Assembly (NCBI RefSeq): GCF_000801105.2 | Contig: NC_079515.1 | Coordinates: forward strand, 3,038,001-3,102,000 | Source of the DNA: Raphanus sativus | Lineage: Eukaryota > Streptophyta > Magnoliopsida > Brassicales > Brassicaceae | Reading direction: 5' to 3' | Length of the DNA stretch: 64,000 bases | In this document: piece by piece, positions 11,548 through 22,062 of the stretch | How the letters are laid out: each line of letters begins with the position of its first letter | Numbering within the stretch: position 1 is the stretch's first letter | Translations under genes and position numbers: made by a program | The notes under the pieces: model-generated | Databases searched by the model: none | Seen by the model: the letters and a program-made list of their open reading frames with translations, nothing else | What the model was told of the DNA's origin: nothing

Positions 11548-12015
11548 GAGAAATTGCCAAAAATACCATTTTCATAGTACCACTTTTCATGTTTACACTA
11601 ACCACTTTTACCACTACTTTTAATGAAGAGTTTAGAATTGAAGGTTTAGGATTTAGGGTTTAGATTTAATGTTTTAGGGTTTAAGGTATATAGTTTAGGG
11701 TTTAGAGTTGAGGATTTAGGGTTTAGAGTTGAGGATTTAGGGTTTATAGTTAGACTTTAGGGTTTAGGGTTTAGGATATTGAATTTAGGGTATATAGTTT
11801 AGGGTTTAGGGTTTAGAGTTGAAGATTTTGGGTTTAGAGTTTAGAATTGGAGGTTTAGTATTTAGAATTTGGGATTAGAATTTTGAAAAGCATATAAATA
11901 CAAAGATATAAGAGTTTTTACCATTTTAATAAATAAGGTATTTTTGAAAATGTGTCTTTAGTGGTGGTAAAGATGAATAATGGTACCTTGAAAATGGTAT
12001 TTTTGAAAATTCCCC
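11548..12015 (-). mobile_element. Mutator-type MITE with telomere-like core, copy 1
   Basis: 468-bp element flanked by a perfect 9-bp duplication TTTATATAA (11539-11547 and 12016-12024). Ends are imperfect inverted repeats of about 44 bp sharing CAAAAATACCA (GAGAAATTGCC... and GGGGAATTTTC... on opposite strands). The core (about 11640-11870) is a degenerate array of TTTAGGG-like heptamers mixed with TTTAGAG and ATTTAGG. A 9-bp duplication with long TIRs fits the Mutator superfamily. It is inserted inside the Helitron. A second copy lies at 22183-22651 in opposite orientation. Confidence 0.8.
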
Positions 12016-13335
12016 TTTATATAATCGTATAAAATGTATGTTAATAAGACGGTTCATTTTTGGTCTGGTAGTGTAATTGATTGTGAAATTTTACTTAACT
12101 ATGGAGGATATTTTGTAATGTGTAGGAGCTATAAATTATTTTGGTATTAACAACGCTCTTCCCATATTAGGATTTAGGAACATTTATTTATTTAGTTTTG
12201 GAGGTGAACTTGGTGTTCTGTTTGTGAAAATAATTTATCAATACGTTTTTGTTATTTATTAATTTCCTAAGGATTTTTAATTTGTTTTGTTTGGTGGTTT
12301 TAAAAAATATCAAGCACTGTTTTATGCATTTGTATTTAGCTGGGATTTCATATACTATGTGCATGTGACCTAAGAAAGTGCTAGGGAAAACTGAAGCAAT
12401 AGCAGTACATGTTGTTTGACATTATTTCCCATCAGACGAAGTTTTTATATTTGTTCGTCTGTATACAATAAAAGAAAGTCAGAGATTGTTCATGTCATTG
12501 ATGTGGCAAACTCTTGGAAGTTTGAGGACTTTTATATTGCAAACATAATGCCTTTTCATAACAATAGATAAATGTTGTAAGAGATCTTTCTTCTCCAGCA
12601 AGGATCTGCTTTGATTTACTATTCTCCCAATCAAGGGTATCCATATATTGTTTTTCTTCATCATAGTTGCCTCTGAACATAATATACCATATATATATGT
12701 ACCATTGTAAAGTCTATGTACCGTTGTCATATAAGCCATCAATGGAACAGTGGAGTTGGTCGAGTCTTTTGTTAGTGTTGTTAAAATAGTAGTATTGTTT
12801 CATTTCCTCTTTATCGTGGGCCTCATCGTTCGTTGAAAATCCAAACTTGATCAAATATTATTCGTTTGTGATTTAAAAATTTATGCTAAATTATTTGTTA
12901 TTGGTTATGTGATTTATATAACATAATAAGAGATTGTTTATGGATTTTATTTAACAATAGACTTAAATAAAAAAAATTCTATTAGAAATACAAAGAAACA
13001 AATCTCAAAGAAAACTTAAGATTCTGTATTTAGATTTGAAAATCAGTAAACATTACTTAGACTTGTAAATATATATTGTTTTTTCTAAGAAATAATTAAA
13101 ATATATATATCGGATTTGCAAACCAATTAAATGGCATAGATGATTAGCACCCTCGAACCAATATATGCAGAGTGAGTCTACTTTGAGATTTTTCCATGGA
13201 TCCATCTTAACTCTTGAAATATATTAAGAAAACACAAGTTTCAAAGCTTAGCAGCAAACAAAAAGATGTAAAAGTGCGTCTAGGAAATAACAATCATCTG
13301 CGACGACATAATATAGCGCTCAAAATCGTAAACCC

Positions 13336-13773
<438 letters not shown>

Positions 13774-13784
13774 CTAATATCCAC

Positions 13785-14093
13785 TAAATGATCCCAACAC
13801 CAAAGCCTGCTTGTGTTGGAGAAGAATAACCATACTGGACCCAAAAGATACAAATCAGTCACAACTTTCTACAAACGGAAAATAAAAAGGTTGAAAACTT
13901 TCCTTCACACAGTGAAACCAAATTGAATAGGACCAGGAACACCGATCAGAACCCATGAAAGAACAGAGATAGAGCTGTCTCTAATATCTTCAGACGAACC
14001 CATCATACTCGACTGTCTTGATACCATCCCGTACCAACTCCTTGTGTGTATGAAAGGTCGTAACAGATCATTTTCTGCCTCCTCTGTATCACT
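13785..14093 (-). pseudogene. Captured fragments of an ERD6-like sugar transporter (ERDL6 type) in the Helitron
   Basis: The minus-strand reading 14093-13913 gives [38 protein letters not shown] and GPIQFGFT, the N-terminus and first helix of vacuolar ERD6-like 6 sugar exporters. After a 78-bp intron the next exon (from 13834) reads YGYSSPTQA. It is fused directly to GFGVGII, which belongs much further into the protein, so an internal deletion is present; a stop follows. It lies just upstream of the RPS4 pieces in the same orientation. It is not functional as a transporter; a chimeric transcript is possible. Confidence 0.82.
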
Positions 14094-14189
14094 CGTCTTT
14101 TGGTTCTTGACTATACCCTCTTAATCATAATCTATATATAAAAGCTTCAAGCTTTACTTGTCAGCTAGAAAGAAAAATCCTTTGGACTT

Positions 14190-14275
14190 TGGAGAGGATT
14201 TAGAAACTGTGTTTTTTTGGTAAAAGAAACTGTGTTTTTTTTTGGTAAAAGAAACTGTGTTTTTTTGTTGACGAA
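14190..14275. repeat. Three short tandem copies of GAAACTGTGTTTTTT
   Basis: The unit (TAGAAACTGTG or AAGAAACTGTG, T-run, GGTAAAA) occurs three times in a row near the Helitron 5' end. It looks like replication slippage. Confidence 0.6.
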
Positions 14276-14652
14276 ATTTGGATAGTAAAGGATTAGGAGA
14301 CGCCATCTTATATAAAAACGAACGAATTCACTTAAATGATTGAAAACTGAAGTAATGCAGGTGAAAAACGGAAACTGCAAACGATACAAAAACGTTGCCG
14401 GGATTTGGTTAGTTCTAAAGGGGCACGGCGATTCACCTCCTCCTTCATCTATTGGAAAACCCATTAATAAGTCATGAGTCGGTATGAAAACAAATTAATG
14501 GGCCACTGAGTGTGATAATAATCGAAGCCTACCGAAACGAAGAGAACATTTTAATGATTGAAGAGAGTATGCCACGTGTATGAATTTGCCCCTATGTCGA
14601 ATGCTGATGTGGAAGGCTGAGAAGCCAGAAAAGTCTACTTTATATATATAGA

Positions 14653-15573
14653 TTGTATTATTCATCTTTTGCCCCTTCACTTTTTGTTTTCTTCTTTATA
14701 ACCTCGTCACACTCTATACAATATTATATGTTTATTGTCTTTTTACAAAACAAGTATACATTTGATTATATGTAAATATTTTACCTAGAAAATGTTGGGT
14801 TATAAAATATATTAATTTACATATATGGCCATTGATACATTATATACATCACAATTATAATTTTTAAATCTTGAGTCTAAAGTCTGTTTTGAATCGATAT
14901 CTAACACCGACGACATGGACCATTTATATTTTCAAACGAAATTTTCAAATTTTCATTTCTAAATTAATAATTTAAAATACAGAAACTGATAAGGAGGAGG
15001 CAAAGTTGTAAAATCAAAGCAAAGCCTAGATTTCCAGTAAAGAGGGCCATCGATTAAAGCGACATCTCAGTCAAACTTGGAAAACTAAAATGATTTGTTT
15101 TTGTTCAATAATTAAAATAGGCATGTAAGCATCATCATCTAATTGGGTTTTTGTTTACTGGTCAAATGGGCTAATTAGATAGGTTGTTGACTCTTATATC
15201 ATAACCGTTCATTTAGATCACACTGAGCCTTATCAACGGTTGACAACCCGTCACGTCTTGCTAAGGTAGGACCCGCTGCCATCGTTTTTGGAAGGTTTCA
15301 AATAATAAGTAAAAGGAAAATTTTAGAAAAAGGTTAAGCACACGCGCTGTGCACGCACGCGTGCGTGCGACTGAACTTTTTTATTAACTCAAACAAAATT
15401 CAGACAGCCGAGGACACGTGGGTCCTCTCAAACCACTCTCCATCTTTTCACCTCTCCTCTTCTATCTACTTCTAGAATTTACACGATCCATCCCTCGTAT
15501 TCACAAGTATTTGAAATAGAACCGTAAGTTTTCTTGTAGTAACTTTTGGCTTTCCACATCATATATCCAGGCT
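14653..15573. other. Intergenic stretch with a GC palindrome and a G-box
   Basis: No gene recognised. Includes an 18-bp palindrome GCACGCACGCGTGCGTGC (about 15352-15369) and GAGGACACGTGGGTCCTC, a near-palindrome around a G-box (about 15410-15427). These could be regulatory, but no adjacent promoter is certain. Confidence 0.4.
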
Positions 15574-16266
15574 TAGGGCTGGGCATTTTATCCGTTAAAT
15601 TTGATTCGATTCGTTATCCGTTGCTATTCGATTCGAAAATTCCGAATATCCGTAAGCTTTCGAAGCAAAGCAAATACTAAAATTCAATATCCGTCAAAAT
15701 CGAAGCAAATCACAAATATTAAAATTTTGGGAAGCGAATATCCGATCCGATCCGTCAATATATAAATACATGTATATTTTGATTATATTTAAAGTTTTAA
15801 ATGTATAAAATTATATAATTATTATTCTAATATATTATTTGATAGATTCTATTCATATTATTACTTATATAAAAGTATTACATAAAAGGAAGAGAAAATA
15901 TTTACGATAATTATAATTTTTTTTTAAGTTTTGTGTTATTATAATTTTAACTAAGTTTAAAAATTTACAAAATATGAAGATTCATTGCTTTTTTTAATTT
16001 TTATCTTTTATATCATGCAAAAAATATATTTTACAAAACAAATTTGTATCAAATTTTTAAGATTATTTATATTAATCAAAACAAATGAGAGATCCGTAAG
16101 TATCCGCGAATATCCGCAAATATCTATTTATTTTCCGGATATCCGTTTTTCCGAATATCCGTATTTTTCCGAAGCAAAGCAAATCGAAAAATCAGATATC
16201 CGTAACATTCGAAGCAAATCACAAATACCTTCAAAAACCCGAATATCCGATCCGTGCCCAGGCCTA
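15574..16266. mobile_element. Non-autonomous hAT-type element
   Basis: 693 bp with terminal inverted repeats TAGGGCTGGGCA and TAGGCCTGGGCA (one mismatch). It is flanked by an 8-bp duplication TCCAGGCT/TCGAGGCT (7 of 8 match; 15566-15573 and 16267-16274). The subterminal parts are rich in TATCCG and GAAGCAAA words on both sides. The interior is AT-rich without a transposase. The 8-bp duplication and YAGGG-type ends indicate the hAT superfamily. Confidence 0.7.
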
Positions 16267-16914
16267 TCGAGGCTGCAACTGGTATGACATTTACCTTGCG
16301 AAAGTTATTTATCTTTCAAGTCGTAAACTACATTGGATAAATTGGAATAATATTCAACACTAGTATGCACGTTTTTGCTGATTCCATGTTTTAATACTTT
16401 TATGGTTTATCTATTTTTTCGGCGTATACTTTTCTCATTATGTAGTAGACTTTTGAAGTTTGTTGGAGTATATAATTATGGTTTGAACGGGGTCGGCTTT
16501 ACTTTGGATGTTTTTTGAACAAGCCCACATAAAACAATGATTTTCACGTTTGACTAATTATTTTATCACTGGTGGCAAATAAATATTCACTGTTTATACA
16601 AAAACTATTCAACTCTAATAATTTCATACTGTGTTAATTGGTCAAATTCTAAACTAGCAAAAATGTTTTCTTTTGTAAGCATTGGTAAACTTTAAGTTCT
16701 TGAAGTGGAAATGAAAATTTACGTAGACATGGAATATTGATCATCTTAATCCACGTTCTTTATATTTATCATAACCCAATCATCTCACTGCTGAGATAAT
16801 GATCATTTGTTTGGATTAATAGAAATGTTTATTGATATTTCGTAAAACAATCGACGATTCATTAATCTTAGATGCAACAAAGCTACATTTAATAAAATAA
16901 TGGTTCATTAATCA
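16267..16914. other. AT-rich intergenic sequence
   Basis: No gene, RNA or clear repeat structure seen. Confidence 0.4.
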
Positions 16915-17095
16915 TCTAGAAGATGAGTAAGCTATCATTCTCTTTAGCACTCATATCAGGACTCGTCAACTATATATGCGCATACTAATCATTTCTTCGC
17001 TTACTCATGTTTTTTCATGTCTATGTTACTGTTTCATGTGCAATATGACTAACGTGATTCTCGGCTTTCTGTTCAGGGCACGAGGAGTTGATGGG
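16915..17095 (+). pseudogene. Relic resembling SIEL introns 6-7 with exon 7 missing
   Basis: 16950-17005 (GGACTCGTCAACTATATATG, then CTAATCATTTCTTCGCTTACTC) resembles the 3' part of SIEL intron 6 (25927-25975). 17023-17090 (TATGTTACTGTTTCATGTG, CTAACGTG, CAGGGCA) resembles SIEL intron 7 and the start of exon 8 (26506-26580), including a 19-base identical stretch. The 485-bp exon 7 is absent between them. It looks like a decayed partial duplicate; alignment is by eye. Confidence 0.5.
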
Positions 17096-17755
17096 CTTTA
17101 CGCTAGTCCTTAAAGTCCCATGCAAAATATTTTACACTGAGGCCTTAATATAATCAGTGTATCACTACAAAACACCAATCGTGTTAACACAAAATAACTT
17201 ATTATTAAGCCCATAACTAAAACCAAAACTAATTTCCAAGTTCCACCTCAATTTATCCATCCCGTCCGTAAGTCATTTCCTCAGCGTATGCAGTGAAGAA
17301 CAACAGTGTGGTGGATACAGTCGTCAATACGCCAATACGGTATATCATGTCTTTTATAAGTTAGGTTTTGGGGTATAAATATTGAATTTGCTATATATGG
17401 GTTTACTTTAATGTCCCTGATCTTTTGGAAGGCTGGTTCAGTTCGTTAGTACTTAGAAGCAAAACATAACGAATGTTTTCGCATTCGGTGGAAATTTTAA
17501 CGTGGAACACTCGACTTTTGTAATCGTCTGTTTAAGTGTTAAATGTAACCGAGGAACGTCGAGAATTGTTGATAATTAGTTTGGTCTCATATCATAGAAA
17601 ATGCATGTTGATAATTTATTATAACTTTAAAAAAACATAGGAGTGACGATACATCACAAATTAACGTAGCTAGTAGCAAACCATACGTTCTAATTTATTA
17701 ATGACTTCTTATTTAGTTCTTGTAGTAATAGTAGTAGCTTCCTTGTCTGCTTCTC
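17096..17755. other. Region downstream of LTP6
   Basis: No gene recognised; the part closest to 17755 should contain the LTP6 3' UTR. Confidence 0.4.
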
Positions 17756-18177
17756 TCAGTTGATACTGTAAACAAAACGAAAGAAATAATTATAAGTGGT
17801 TGAAATTATTGTTTTTATTTACAGCGCTGTTTTTCTAAAGTTTACCTGTCGCAATTGGTGGAAGGGCTGATACTGTAAGGGAGATTCACACCACATTTAG
17901 CAGGCAGAGACTGAGCATTGTTGAGGTTGTTAGAAGAGAAAGAGACTCCTCCGATAGCATTCTTGATGCAACGGCAGACGCCCTGACGGTCCACAGGGGT
18001 TTGGGCCTGACTGTTGAGCGTTCTGATACCGTTGCAGCAGTTCGTTGGGACGTTTCCGCCTTGCACAACGTAGGAGAGGCAAGGGTAGAGATCTCCAACC
18101 ACTGCGTTGCAAGACACGGCTGCTTCACCATGGTGAAAAGCAAGAACTAGGAACAAGGCTAGTAAGATAGATCTCAT
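17756..18177 (-). CDS. LTP6: Type-1 non-specific lipid-transfer protein LTP6-like
   Basis: Secreted small lipid-binding protein of the plant nsLTP1 family. Exon 1 is 18177-17846. After a GT/AG intron, exon 2 is a 10-base micro-exon (17765-17756) that completes CDSIN and the stop, giving 113 residues, the same as I recall for Arabidopsis LTP6 (AT3G08770). A signal peptide (MRSILLALFLVLAFHHGEA) precedes the mature chain. All eight cysteines are present in the order C-X9-C-X13-CC-X19-CXC-X24-C-X13-C, forming four disulfides around a lipid tunnel. Without recognising the micro-exon the protein would appear to end CDR and run into the intron. A TATA box lies 60-70 bp upstream of the ATG. Confidence 0.94.
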
Positions 18178-18235
18178 GTTACTTTCTGTTGTTTATCTTT
18201 TGTTGTTGGTGTTTGGTTAAAGAACTGTGAGGTCA

Positions 18236-18248
18236 TATATATATATAG
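18236..18248 (-). promoter_or_regulatory. TATA box of LTP6
   Basis: Minus-strand TATATATATAT run about 60 bp upstream of the LTP6 start codon. Transcription would start roughly 30 bp downstream, leaving a leader of about 30 bases. Confidence 0.6.
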
Positions 18249-19501
18249 ATGGATAGAGTTTGGTGTTGGTAGTTGACGAGAGTGATTGCTAGGATAAAAA
18301 TTAGTTGAGGGTGAATTTAATGTTTACCTTCAACCAATTAAGATCCAACCCTACTGATTCAATTGCATTGTATCTAACAGTTTTGAACATAAATGATGGT
18401 CGAACACCTTGATTCAACATTGTATCTAACAGTTTTGAACATAGATTTATTGCTTAGAACACCGTTATGTTTGGTTCCAGGAACAGTAGCTATCCTTAAA
18501 CTCATGCAGTGGTCCCAAAATTCATGTTGGATTTGTTGGCTCGGCTCTATGGCTTTACCATACGCAATGACTAATTGACTACTAGGGTAACTAAGACTAT
18601 TGTTTTTTTTTTTTTTGATAAAAGCCATATTTTTTATGTAGCTAGTTTTTTCCATTGTTATTTCACATTTTAGGAAAATAATCAAAATCACTTTGAAAAG
18701 TTTACATTATAAGCACAAAGCCATTTCATTTCCAGTCCAGAAGCAATGAGGAACTTGAAAAAGCCATCAAAAGGAACTCTCTGAACAGGAAAAAAAAACA
18801 TTAAAATTTGATGATACGCCAAAAATACATTTATCTGAACAAGGACGTTCCAGCAGAGAACTTGAGAAAGTTAAACTCAAGCCATCATCTTCCGTTCCCG
18901 GATTACGCCTCAAAATACACAACAAGTTCTTCCGAAGGAAAAGTTCCCCCTACTTCTGCGAATCCTGGCTCTTTCAAAAGATCTACAGAGTAACACAAAG
19001 ATGTTAGAGCTACGACACAGTGACTAACTTGCCCCTCCCTATTTCTATTCCCAACTATCTCTAACTGTCTCCGTATTCTTATCAATCGTTACTGTTATGG
19101 TCTCTATATGAATCTACTTAACTAGTATGAACCGAACCTTATGAAGTTTCTCAGCATATAGAAACTCTGTAGTCCCCTTGTTGACTCTTCCCCTCTAGCC
19201 ATATAAGAAAAATATCTCTAGTGAATCGGTGGTAGAAAACAACCTAACCAGCCAATGACTAAACTAGGACGCATCTATACCATAAGATAATGGTCTCTAC
19301 ATATATTCCTCAGCTGAGTTTAACTGAATGCAGGAGGAGAAACAAATAATACCTGGCAGCAAAGAAACAAGCTTCACCGCTCGATTCTGGCAACTCGGTA
19401 TCTAATCTTCCGATTATGATTTTCCTGAAACAACCAATCAAAGATGTTATTTCGCTTAGACAACAATCAATGAGAGGACAAGACCAACTGAATCCTTGTC
19501 T
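18249..19501. other. Spacer between LTP6 and the Abraxas-like gene
   Basis: Contains a direct repeat of CATTGTATCTAACAGTTTTG (ending in GAACATA), copies about 18366-18392 and 18418-18442. The stretch 18800-19500 is likely 3' UTR of the Abraxas-like gene. No independent gene supported. Confidence 0.45.
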
Positions 19502-20446
19502 TTAAAGACAACTTTTTGCAATTTGTAACTTTTGTACCAGTTCAAGTACTCTAGCAGAACTCTTCTCAACCTCCGAAGCCAAGCTCTCGACTTTGGCGAG
19601 CATCCTCTCATACATCTCCTCGATCGCGCCCGTATAGCTCGCAGCTTCGGCACCAACCAAACGCTTCAAATCCCCCACTCGAAACCCCTCCGCCAACGCA
19701 TCCACTTCCTTCTGATCCTTGGCCGCTTCCTTCTTCGCGCTCAGAGACCCTTCGTCCCTGTCCTCGTTCATCATCGCCGAGCTGCTCATCTCGCACAGCA
19801 GCGGCGGAAACCGCGACTTCGGGTTAAACGAACCGTAGTGCCCGCGAAACGCCGGTCCGATGTTGACTATACCGATAGATCTCGGTTCTAACCGCCGGCT
19901 CGCGGCGCGGAACTGGTACGCGCGGTACTCGTGCGTGTGGATCAGCTGATCATTCAGCGGCGTGGTGAGAAGGACGAACACGGAGGAGGATGAGGAGGCC
20001 GTTGAGTTGGGGCTCTCCGAGTTCTCGATCGGTAGCTGAAACCGAGACGAGAGGGAGGACGAGACGGAGAGCTCGCGCATGGAGGGGCGGCTGGCGGTTT
20101 TTCTCCGGGCGGAGAACCAGCCGAGGAGGCGGTCCGGAGAGTCGACTCGGAGGGAGTCGATCCGGAGCGAGTCGACTCGGCCGAGGGGGTCGTAGAAGGA
20201 GAAGGTTTTTCCGGAGGAGGTGAAGCTCGTCACGGTGGCGACGATTTGATCGGACGAGGAGGAGGAGGAGGGGATCGAGGGGGACGATTGCGCCGGAGAG
20301 TCGTCGGATAAGGTAGTGGAGACGATGCGGTGGATTTGGCCGAAGATTAAGCCGTCGACGTCGCCGGGAGAGGAGGACGCTCGTTGAATGAGGGAGGCTA
20401 GTGTTGGACCTGGAATCTCGATTTTCTCTAGAGAGAGATCGTCCAT
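19502..20446 (-). CDS. Abraxas/FAM175-like protein (BRISC subunit Abro1-like, AT3G08780-like)
   Basis: Single-exon reading of 314 residues starting MDDLSLEKIEIPG. FAM175 proteins (Abraxas, Abro1) scaffold the BRCC36 deubiquitinase in the BRCA1-A and BRISC complexes. The fold is an MPN domain without the metal-binding JAMM motif, followed by a coiled coil. Here LIQRASSSPGDVDGLIFGQI, TFSFYDPLGRV, RLLGWFSARRKTASRPSMRE, FVLLTTPL and THEYRAYQFR follow the order seen in human Abro1, and SIGIVNIGPAFRGHYG closes the domain. The C-terminal 90 residues are helical and coiled-coil-like (AIEEMYERMLAKVESLASEV). No JAMM HxHx7Sx2D motif is seen. An in-frame ATG 58 codons upstream (20620) exists, but the family start fits 20446 better. 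Function in plants is inferred. Confidence 0.8.
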   Translation of the reverse strand: MDDLSLEKIEIPGPTLASLIQRASSSPGDVDGLIFGQIHRIVSTTLSDDSPAQSSPSIPSSSSSSDQIVATVTSFTSSGKTFSFYDPLGRVDSLRIDSLRVDSPDRLLGWFSARRKTASRPSMRELSVSSSLSSRFQLPIENSESPNSTASSSSSVFVLLTTPLNDQLIHTHEYRAYQFRAASRRLEPRSIGIVNIGPAFRGHYGSFNPKSRFPPLLCEMSSSAMMNEDRDEGSLSAKKEAAKDQKEVDALAEGFRVGDLKRLVGAEAASYTGAIEEMYERMLAKVESLASEVEKSSARVLELVQKLQIAKSCL

Positions 20447-21026
20447 GGTGGCGACGAGACGGAGCACACGGAGAGGATGGAAAGATGTGAAGTCACTTTG
20501 AAGGACTTGTGTCAGAACAACGTAATGTCTAGATTTGCCGTATACGACGATGTGGTGTCTTGTATTTTGAGGAGGGGCTAGCGTGTCGTTTTCTATCGGA
20601 AAAGACGGCAGAGATTCCACATTCTAAGCCCGTTATTGAACCTAAGCCCAATCAACTAGGAAAAAAAATTAAACAAAAATATGGAGGGTCAATTAGTTCC
20701 TTAATCCTCTGCTTTGATGTAGCAACTGTGTTGATTAGTGTCTCTATATTATTTTGTTTGCATAAGAAAGTGGTTTACAACTATGAAAACCCAAAAAAGA
20801 AGCAAGAAAAAAACTCGTAGTTAGTGAGTGTTGAAAGAGAGGAAAGAGCCAAAAGATGTTGCATCCTTTGCAGTGAAACCAAAGATGGTAGTACTAAGTG
20901 TAGTGGCTTCTTCAACAAATGGTACAAAATTAGATCTTTTTAGTGGAGATGACTTTGAGACAACGAATACGAAAAACTCACTGGCTCTTAGAGCACCATT
21001 AACTCAAAGACTCATTCAAGGGTTCT
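20447..21026. other. Upstream region of the Abraxas-like gene
   Basis: Open on the minus strand as far as 20620; beyond that AT-rich without a recognised gene. The right edge abuts the LTR element. Confidence 0.4.
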
Positions 21027-21237
21027 TAATAGATTGATGAGAGTTTAGAATTGGAAGAAGTATTATTGACTCTCATCCCCAATATATTACAATATAGATA
21101 TGCTTATATAGAGCACTAAACCTAATTACTAAGCTAATATGAAATATTAGCTTATAGATAATAATAAGTATCCTATTCTAATATATTGACATATATCTTT
21201 ATCTTGGATTTGGGTCGATCTTCTAGATCTCCCAATA
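21027..21237 (-). repeat. 3' LTR of the TRIM-like element
   Basis: 211 bp, uninterrupted; preceded on the minus strand by a purine-rich tract (21252-21238). Confidence 0.8.
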
Positions 21238-22050
21238 CCCTCCCGCAAGCTCATATGTGGTAACACATATGAGACTGGACAAATCTTCAAAATATGGTAG
21301 GAGAAGTAATTCTATTGAACGGCTCTGGATTTGCAACATCGAACTCTTCTTAAGAGTAGTTAATGTAGAGGAAGAAATCGCTTGTTTTGGGGTCACCAAA
21401 TACTTAGCTTGAGTAGTAGTAGTAGTTGAAGTACGTGCACCTTTATACCATCATGAGCTCATGATTCTTAGTTATGATGGAAGGCTACGTAATAAACCAT
21501 GCACAAACAGGTGCACCACAAACAGTCTGATGCGTTGAATTTGCAGCGGTTTGTTTGGTGGTGGTAGTAGTTGTGGCCTGTTAAAGCGCCATTAGAAGTG
21601 GTTACTTGAAAAGTAAGCAACAACTATTTGTAGTTGTAAAATAGTGCGGAAGTGACGGCCGTGTTGTCGTGAATGAAACAAAGACAGATTTTTTTTTTTA
21701 AAAGAAGCTTACGGCTTGATGAAGCTCGATTGCTTGAGTAGAAGTAGAACTTGAACGCTGCTTGATGAAGCGGCTGTAGTAGAAGTAGTAGTGGTGGCGG
21801 CTTGATGAAGCGGCTGTAGTAGAAGTAGTAGTGGTGGCGGCTTAATGAAGCGCAACAGTAGACGTAGTAACTCGAAGAGAAAGCAACACTGGCTTTTCCA
21901 GCTGCAACTTGCGTAATATAGTAGTGCGGAAGCGACTGCTTGTTGTCGTTAATGGAAACAAAAGGCATGATGTGAATAATACACGATCATGATAGACAAA
22001 CAACTTGTAGAAGAGAAGAGAGAATTTTTTTTTTTTTTAAAGATCTTTCT

Positions 22051-22062
22051 GCTCTGATACCA
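22051..22062 (-). other. Primer-binding site (tRNA-iMet)
   Basis: TGGTATCAGAGC on the minus strand, directly adjoining the 5' LTR, is complementary to the 3' end of plant initiator methionine tRNA. Confidence 0.8.

Noticed and set aside
11640..11870. True interstitial telomere from chromosome fusion
   Set aside because: The heptamers are degenerate and lie inside a MITE with 9-bp target duplication, repeated at 22330-22570; transposition explains them better.
12479..12742. 87-residue minus-strand ORF in the Helitron as a captured gene or Rep piece
   Set aside because: No Rep, helicase or RPA motif could be recognised, and the reading is short and AT-rich; left unassigned.
18374..18691. 105-residue minus-strand ORF downstream of the Abraxas-like gene
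   Set aside because: It includes a poly-Lys run translated from a T-tract and has no recognisable domain or homologous context.
20447..20620. 58-residue N-terminal extension of the Abraxas-like protein
   Set aside because: It is in frame, but the conserved region starts at MDDLSLEKIEIPG and the extension has no family similarity; treated as 5' leader.
21624..21968. 114-residue ORF inside the TRIM-like element as gag
   Set aside because: It is low-complexity (Tyr/Ser/Leu repeats from a tandem duplication) and lacks any gag zinc knuckle.
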